Of a DNA stretch of 64,000 bases, positions 58,011 to 64,000 are shown one piece after another. Within the stretch, counting starts at the first letter, position 1, and each line of letters starts with the position of its first letter. The DNA is from Coffea arabica (taxonomy: Eukaryota; Streptophyta; Magnoliopsida; Gentianales; Rubiaceae), in assembly GCF_036785885.1 (NCBI RefSeq), contig NC_092323.1, forward strand, positions 10,734,501-10,798,500, in the 5' to 3' direction. The position numbers and the translations under genes are program-made. The notes beneath the pieces are model-generated. The model saw nothing but the letters and a program-made list of their open reading frames with translations, made no database searches and was not told where the DNA came from.

Positions 58011-58569
58011 GAGGAAAATGCAGTTTTGGTATCCAAACTTTGACAGATGAACAGTTTTCGTCTCCAAACTTTGGACGAAAATGAATCCGGTACCCAAATA
58101 TTTAACTTTTGAGCACATTTAGTACCTTTAACAGCTTTGTCCCAAATTGTTACCAGAAACAGTCACGTGATAGTCACATGTCCGGTAACTATTGCGTTAA
58201 AAATGTCAAAAAATGTAAAAAACCTTTTAATAAAATTATTAGGCCTTAAACTTAGTACTTAGTGTCAAAAGAATATTTTACTTGATCAAATTATTAGTCC
58301 TTAAACTTAGTACTTAGTGCCAAAAAGATATTTTACATGACACTTAGTGTCAAAAGGATATTTTACATTTTTTTGACAATTTTATACAATAGTTGCTAGA
58401 CATGTAACTATTAAATGACTTTTTTCGATAGTAATTTGAGAAAAATCCATCAGATGTACTAAATATACTCAATAGTTGAAAATTTTGGTACTAGATTTGT
58501 CATTATCCAAAATTGGGGATTAAAACCATTCATATGTCAAAATTTGGATATCAAAAATGTATTTTTCTC
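58011..58569. mobile_element. Mutator-type foldback element with 10-bp TSD
   Basis: A 559-bp non-coding element with long imperfect terminal inverted repeats of roughly 130-200 bp (left GAGGAAAATGCAGTTTTGGT, right ends in the inverse GTATTTTTCTC). It is flanked by AACTAGGACC at 58001-58010 and 58570-58579. The centre holds diverged internal repeats of ACTTAGT(G/A)(T/C)(C/T)AAAA-type words (about 58245-58370). Confidence 0.85.
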
Positions 58570-58795
58570 AACTAGGACCCATTGGGATAATTTATGACTT
58601 TAAAAGGGACTAGGCCATATCTTTTTCTTTAGGTCTAATGAGTTTCATTAAGCTCAATTATGAGACTAAGTTGATGCGTTGTCTAATCCATCACCCTTAG
58701 ATTAGTTTTAATCTAACTATATATGATATAATAACCCGTTGGCTCTATTGTAGCTTCTTTAGGCATTGCCATGTGCCACGATGGGAGGTGAAGTT

Positions 58796-59600
58796 ATAGG
58801 TGGCAAACCAACCTACTGAACTAAATTTACCCATACCCGTCCATGAATAGATGAGTATGGGTATCTTAAATTTTTGTATATGGGTATAAATGGATTAACC
58901 AACCCACTTAAATGGGTATTACTGGGTAACCCATTAGATCCAATTAACCCATTTAGAGTTATCTTCCCCCAAGTCTCTTATCTTCCCCCACCCTTTTTTT
59001 TTTCAGATTTTTCATTTTGTCATGATGTTAACTACTTTTGTTTCATTATTATTATTATTTGTTGGTTTTATCTTAGTTTGTTAACTTGCTCATTTTTCAG
59101 CATTACCAATTTATGATAAGTTTTAGCCTATTTTCTTATCTTTCTAAAATGAAATTTTAAATTTATATATGAAAATAATGTTAGGGATTCAAAATTTTTG
59201 ATTTAAGTTTTTATATTAACTTTTATAGTACTTAGTTCAAATTGTTATATTCTTATTATTAAATTATTAAATAATATGTAATTTTGCTACATAGAGTATA
59301 AATGGGAAAAGAATTGGTATTTAGGCTTATTGAGTATTGTAAGTAAATATTTAAAACTAATGGTGGATACAAAGAGCGGTATAAATTGATAACTTAGTTT
59401 GCAAAAATGAATTTAAATAAGTTTACAAAAAGTTAAAATAAATGAGTTATAAATGGGTAATTGGGTTACCCAATTCATTTTTTGACTTACCCATTTATAC
59501 CCATCTAATTAAATGAGTATAAATGGGTTGACTCACTTATACCTATTATCCATTTTACTCAACTCAAACCCGTCCAAGTCACCCATTTTGACACCTCTAA
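58796..59600. mobile_element. hAT-type non-autonomous element with 8-bp TSD
   Basis: An 805-bp element flanked by GTGAAGTT at 58788-58795 and 59601-59608. The ends are imperfect inverted repeats: left TAGGTGGCAAACC, right TTTTGACACCTCTA. Both ends are full of (A/T)TACCCATTTATA-like words and their inverse. 8-bp duplications and these ends fit hAT. No transposase coding. Confidence 0.8.
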
Positions 59601-59608
59601 GTGAAGTT

Positions 59609-61902
59609 TGCATTTCTTTTGCTGCCTTGACCTTTGTTCTGCCATCATAAGAATGCAAACGGACTGCAAATTTTGGACCATGGAATGATGATATGATATG
59701 AAGTATGGTAAGAGAAGAGCAGTCTAACCACTTGCTATAAAGAAAAAAAAAGGAAAACGATCTAAACAATTTGTTTTATAGCATTAAAATCAGTGAAAAA
59801 GCCTACAAATTGTAAGTGTAAATGCAAGCTTATTTATTTAGAAAGTAAATATAACTATATCATGCATTTGAATTTGTATTTTAGATTTTTTCTATTTGTT
59901 TGGGATTTAGAGGAAAAAAAATCTACCAAAACATATACTATGGATTTGAAAAAAAAGAATAAGAGAAACAAAATTCTTTTATTTTTATTTTTTTTTATTA
60001 AATAAATTCTTTTTTATTGTCAATTTTGAGTTGTTGGATTTGAATTTATCAATTGTTCTCCCTTTAGTTTTTGTTGGATTGTTAACTTTGTGATGCACTT
60101 TGCTAGAGTTTAAAACCTTTGACCATTATTTTTTAGATATTGTCTCTGATTTTTAGATATATAGGCGACAAGCTTATTTGAGATGAAAATTAAATAGATT
60201 TCTATCATATAATGTCCACGGAGCGAGCCAAGAAAATCTCCAGACAATTAACTTTCAATTATCTATCATTTGTTTTCTTCACAATATAATTCAATAATGC
60301 AACCTCATGAAAAAACAAACAAAAAAATAAAAGGACTATGCTATTCCAAGCTAATAAAAATAAAACTAATTTTTCATATATAATTGAATGGTTTCTATAC
60401 TATAAAAAATAAAGAGTTTAAAATAAATACTTCTTTAGAGTTTAACAAAACTGGTAGTATATTTTTTAAACAACCATGCACATTTTCCTTTATACCACTA
60501 AAAAGTGACAAAAAAACAATGTGTTTTTGTGAAAAAATATGCACATTTTTCTTTTCATTATTAAACACCAACTACGCTGTCACTTCTAAATTATGAAAAT
60601 ACGTATACATTTTGTTATTTTTTTCAAAAAATGATTGCAGATACCACGAATATATTACTTGATCAATTAATACATTAAATACTTTTTAGTGGGCACTGGC
60701 TATGCGCAGCACAATGTAACTCAACTAGTAATTATTATATTTATTTATAATTATATACTTTTGCTAATTAATTTTACTTTTTCAAAAATCTAACACCCAC
60801 GTATATTTTAACGTTAGACGAACCCTTTTGAAATCTATAGAAGCACTTACAGAGTATGCACGATGCTACTACGCACTTGTGGAGTGTGCTTTATCTTCTA
60901 AATCTCAAAAGGAAACCTGGAATTGTAATTCCAATTTTTGGCGTTGGTTCAGTCTTTTTTTTCTGTTTTTTTTCCCTATGCATAGTAAGTTTCTACTTGC
61001 CATGCACTCACACGCAGTATCCAACTCACCTATTTGAGAAAATGAGAAAAAATTCCAGATGAAATGGTCTACAAGTTGGTCTGATCCATTTCAAAACATT
61101 CTACACATGCATTGTGCCTGCATTGTAGCCGTGTCTCCATATCGGACTTTTTGTCGACCCGAATGGCAATCAACCTTTTTTCTCCTGCAATATATGAAGT
61201 CTTTAATAAATAAATTTTTTTGGGTATGTATATTTTTTTTTTGCACTGTAAATTATTTGCATATTTTTATTTATTTACATTATCAATATATTTTTTAATT
61301 AATTTTTTATTTCATATACATTACATAAAAAAATATACAATATTTTTTTAAAAAAGTTATCTTCAATAATCTACCATCCAAACACACTCACCATGATAGT
61401 TGAAAAAAATTACAACGTTGTTATTGTATTGTTGTATTATCAACCAATTTCTCCATAAAAAATATCCTTGTTTGAGTTGTCATTTTTATAAAAAATTTTA
61501 TTTTTTAATTACATTTTTGTTTTACATCCATTAAATTACTATAATATATATTTGTTTTACAAAAAATTTCAGAACAGAGTGGTACTACTTGTGGGGGGAC
61601 AAAACGTTCAAAAAGGGACTTTGAAAGTCGAGAAACAGCAGAATGTCTTTTCATGTTGCTCCTTCTGAGCAACTTTTTCAAATGTATTTATTGCAAGAAA
61701 GCTTTCCAGGTTCCTTGAGTTGGTGTTGTTGCAATAAAGTGACAAACTGGTTAATTTCCGGGTCTTTGCATTTTTTTTCCCCTTCGGTCAAAACCCACAC
61801 TTGCAAGTTGCAAGTCATTCTCCATTCTTTAAATTTTCTAGCAAGTCAATCTCCATAGTTTCTTGTTTCTGTCCACTGAGACTGAGCACGAGGGCCGGCG
61901 GA
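59609..61902. other. Intergenic, AT-rich
   Basis: No gene supported. A possible eroded Helitron 3' end lies near 60695-60729 (GGCTATGCGCAGC followed by CTAGT). Long T/A runs occur near 59985-60010 and 61200-61350. The last 250 bp may hold the promoter of the gene at 61903. Confidence 0.45.
60695..60729 (+). mobile_element. Possible eroded Helitron 3' terminus
   Basis: GGCTATGCGCAGC(AC) can form a short imperfect hairpin, followed about 14 bases later by CTAG and T. The layout resembles the clearer end at 16413-16439, but the stem is weak. Confidence 0.3.
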
Positions 61903-62460
61903 ATGGAAGGTTCATCATCGTTATGGGGATACGGCTCAGCATCAGGGTCGAAGACGAAGGAAATGATAGAACAAGCGAAGGAGGAGTTGCAAATTTTGGA
62001 AGCTCAACAACCAGATAATTTTAACTGCTTAAAGGATGAACTTAAATCCTTCATCTCGCGCTTGGAGTCACAAAACTTGCCTCTTCCTTCTGGTCATGAC
62101 AACTACAAGAACTCAACTGGTTACTCAAATATTTCATCTGTCTCAACTCGGGGTCTGTTCTGCGTTTTTTCTTTCTTTACCCCTTTATGATCTATAGCAG
62201 ATTTCTTTCTTTTCTTCATGGGAATTTCTCTGTTGTATATTGTTGTGATTACAGAGTCATCAGCTTGCAAGAAGAGGAAGAAAGAAGATTCTCTGGATCG
62301 ACAAGTTATGGAGGATGAGAATATTGAAGGACCAAAACGGAAATTTCAAAGGGTTGCTGGGGATGGCTGCAGCGAAAGAAGGAACAGGATTGATCTGGCC
62401 ATTGAGAGGGCTCGAGAATGTCTTGAAAAGATTCAACGGTTCAAAACCAGCTTTTGTTGA
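61903..62460 (+). CDS. Small predicted nuclear protein, two exons, unrecognised
   Basis: Exons 61903-62152 and 62255-62460 give 151 residues; the phase-1 junction reads TRG/E-SSACKKRKKED with donor gtctgt and acceptor attacag. Residues 18-60 (TKEMIEQAKEELQILEAQQPDNFNCLKDELKSFISRLE) look like paired helices, perhaps a coiled coil. A basic cluster KKRKKE near residue 88 could be a nuclear signal. The C terminus (RRNRIDLAIERARECLEKIQ) is another amphipathic helix. I do not recognise the family. The conserved-looking helices, a good intron and the lack of stops support a real gene. The start ATG follows a short 5' region without an earlier in-frame ATG of clear merit, apart from one at 61801 that adds a non-helical leader. 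Confidence 0.65.
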
Positions 62461-63600
62461 TTTCGTTCACCATCTTATTTACATAATCACGACTTGCATT
62501 GATATTTGGTTTCACGAGGACTGGTGGAGTGGTGATTCTCAAGCTCGTGATAAAAATGTCGAAACTGAAATTCACTTCAAAATTAGCCTCGTTCATGCCA
62601 CTTAATGGCAAAACAAAAAAATTTTTTTTTTTTTTTGGTAAGAAGTTTTTAATGTAATGAATGAGGCTAATTAGAGTGAAATTATATGTTAAAAAAAGTA
62701 CATCAATGTTTTAAATAAAAACAAACATTGGGTCGATCCAGTGATCTGATCAGAAGAAAATTCGGAAATTCTTTAATTTTATCAAAGAAATTTAAGTGTT
62801 TCCTCATTCCTACCTAATCATGTGCTATATGAATCCTAAAATTACATTGGATGTTTTTCATTGGGTTAGTTGCCAATTGATTAGAGGAATATTAATAAAA
62901 AAGAAATCTATCTTCATACTTGTGTATGAGAAAAGAAAAGATAGAAGAAAGTCGAGACACCTAACCCTCCATAAATTTCGTGAATATTGAGATATACTCT
63001 CCTACTTCCTCTTGTTCTTAATATTTATATAAAAGGGAAAATAAGAAAAGGCTTCCTCATGTTCCGCATCACGATGCAAATTTTGTCTTTGTGTAGATCT
63101 TAGAAGGGAAAGTTAAGACGACTATCAATCTCAACTTTTGCATAGCTTCTTCTTCTTCATTCTTTTCTTTTTTGCGTCAATACACGGCAACCAGTAAGTT
63201 TCAAAGAAACGAGAAATTAGTTGATACATTGCAATGATCAAATAAACTATTTCGACAAAAACATTTATTTTTAAAAATTATTGCATGACAAGCAAAAAGA
63301 AGTACAGAGCTTTTACAAAATAAAAAAAAATAAATGATATAAAAAAGGGCAAAAATTAAGCATATGGATTAACGAGAAAGGGGGTTTTCAAAAAATAAAA
63401 AAGATCAATAGATAAAATGGAATTTTTTTGGGCAGTATCTTAGTCCCACACACATTAGTCCTATAATCAACATGGGTCTGCATGGGCATGGACCCAGTAT
63501 TTTTCAATCCCATTTTAAGTTCCTGTCCGCCCTGCCCATTTGCCTTGTCTAGTTTTAGCCAACAAGAAGATGCAACTATTCTACTAAATATGGTCCTCAA
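62461..63600. other. Intergenic, no gene seen
   Basis: AT-rich DNA. Short frames on both strands lack any family features. Confidence 0.4.
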
Positions 63601-63609
63601 CCAAGAACA

Positions 63610-64000
63610 GCATTAAACCAGTACAAGTTCCGGGGTCTGCAGAAGATTCAAGGGAAGGCTGGGAAAGCATTAACACAGGAAATCGTCTTCAACCATACTT
63701 TCCAAGTGATGAAAATAGGTACAACAACAAATCATATTAATGGGGCTTAATTTGCCCATAAGGATCACATGCTACATTAACCTTCATGTAAATGAGCTAA
63801 CATTCACTAACATTTTTAACAAGAGCTCAGAAAAATGATGCTGAAATCAGGGCACATCTTTATACATCTCTAGAACTAAAAATGCAATTACCTTTTCCAC
63901 TGGACAGCAGTGAATATGCTTGATGATTGTACCACCATCCACTTCCGCGACACCACTGAGATCGTTCATAGCACCTAACTTCAACACGTACAAAGATCAT
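63610..64000 (-). pseudogene. Partial second JmjC gene copy (exon 9 equivalent), cut by the window edge
   Basis: The minus-strand exon 63974-63892 reads GAMNDLSGVAEVDGGTI...KHIHCCPVEK, matching exon 9 of the main JmjC gene ([18 protein letters not shown]...[10 protein letters not shown]). It lacks 22 codons in the middle, in frame, and keeps both splice sites. The following intron DNA (about 63610-63890) also matches the main gene's intron 9, so this is a DNA-level copy, not a retrocopy. The lost block lies in the JmjC fold (between WDIF and HREFR), so function is doubtful. Whether more of the gene lies beyond 64000 is unknown. Confidence 0.8.

Noticed and set aside
1-64000. LTR retrotransposons or other virus-derived elements
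   Set aside because: No gag, pol or integrase-like frames and no paired long terminal repeats with primer site were found; the repeats seen are small DNA transposons and Helitron-like ends.

Overview
The window is nuclear DNA from a flowering plant, most likely a eudicot. The evidence is plant-only families (WRC–RING–JmjC histone demethylase, YSL transporter, chloroplast FTSH6), AT-rich intergenic DNA, GT-AG introns with a few GC-AG ones, and many small non-autonomous transposons. I cannot name the species. No prophage, CRISPR array, LTR retrotransposon or coding transposase was seen, and no operon-like or obviously new multi-gene system.

Layout: a broken carboxylesterase gene (about 985-1710, -) lies beside a Helitron-like 3' end near 694. 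A two-exon LRAT-domain gene follows (4650-6499, +). Next come two intact single-exon peroxisomal acyl-activating enzyme (AAE) genes in opposite orientation (8786-10444, - ; 19544-21235, +), with a third, broken AAE remnant (about 14712-14952, -) and a tRNA-Cys(GCA) gene (13321-13392, -) between them. The stretch 21236-29159 holds only small transposons and AT-rich DNA. A six-exon YSL metal-chelate transporter gene (29160-34927, +) converges on a five-exon FTSH6 thylakoid protease gene (35842-38372, -). A repeat-rich gap with a Tourist-like element and an older MITE carrying a nested MITE leads to a 13-exon JmjC (KDM3/JMJ25-type) demethylase gene (43058-55187, -). The last 9 kb hold several transposons with clear target-site duplications, a small unrecognised two-exon gene (61903-62460, +), and at the right edge part of a second JmjC gene copy (63892-63974 exon, -).

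The most notable points are in the JmjC gene. Intron 7 holds a near-identical tandem copy of about 0.9 kb that includes the 5' part of exon 8. Exon 3 has one extra A that breaks the reading frame, while all other exon phases fit. Two of its introns begin with GC rather than GT, as does one in the YSL gene. Each could be real biology or, for the duplication and the single-base change, an assembly or base-calling error; read data would decide.

The genes are unlinked in function as far as can be seen: peroxisomal CoA ligation (AAE pair), metal transport (YSL), thylakoid proteolysis (FTSH6) and chromatin marking (JmjC). The AAE genes form a local paralogue cluster, and the JmjC gene has a diverged relative about 9 kb from its 5' end.
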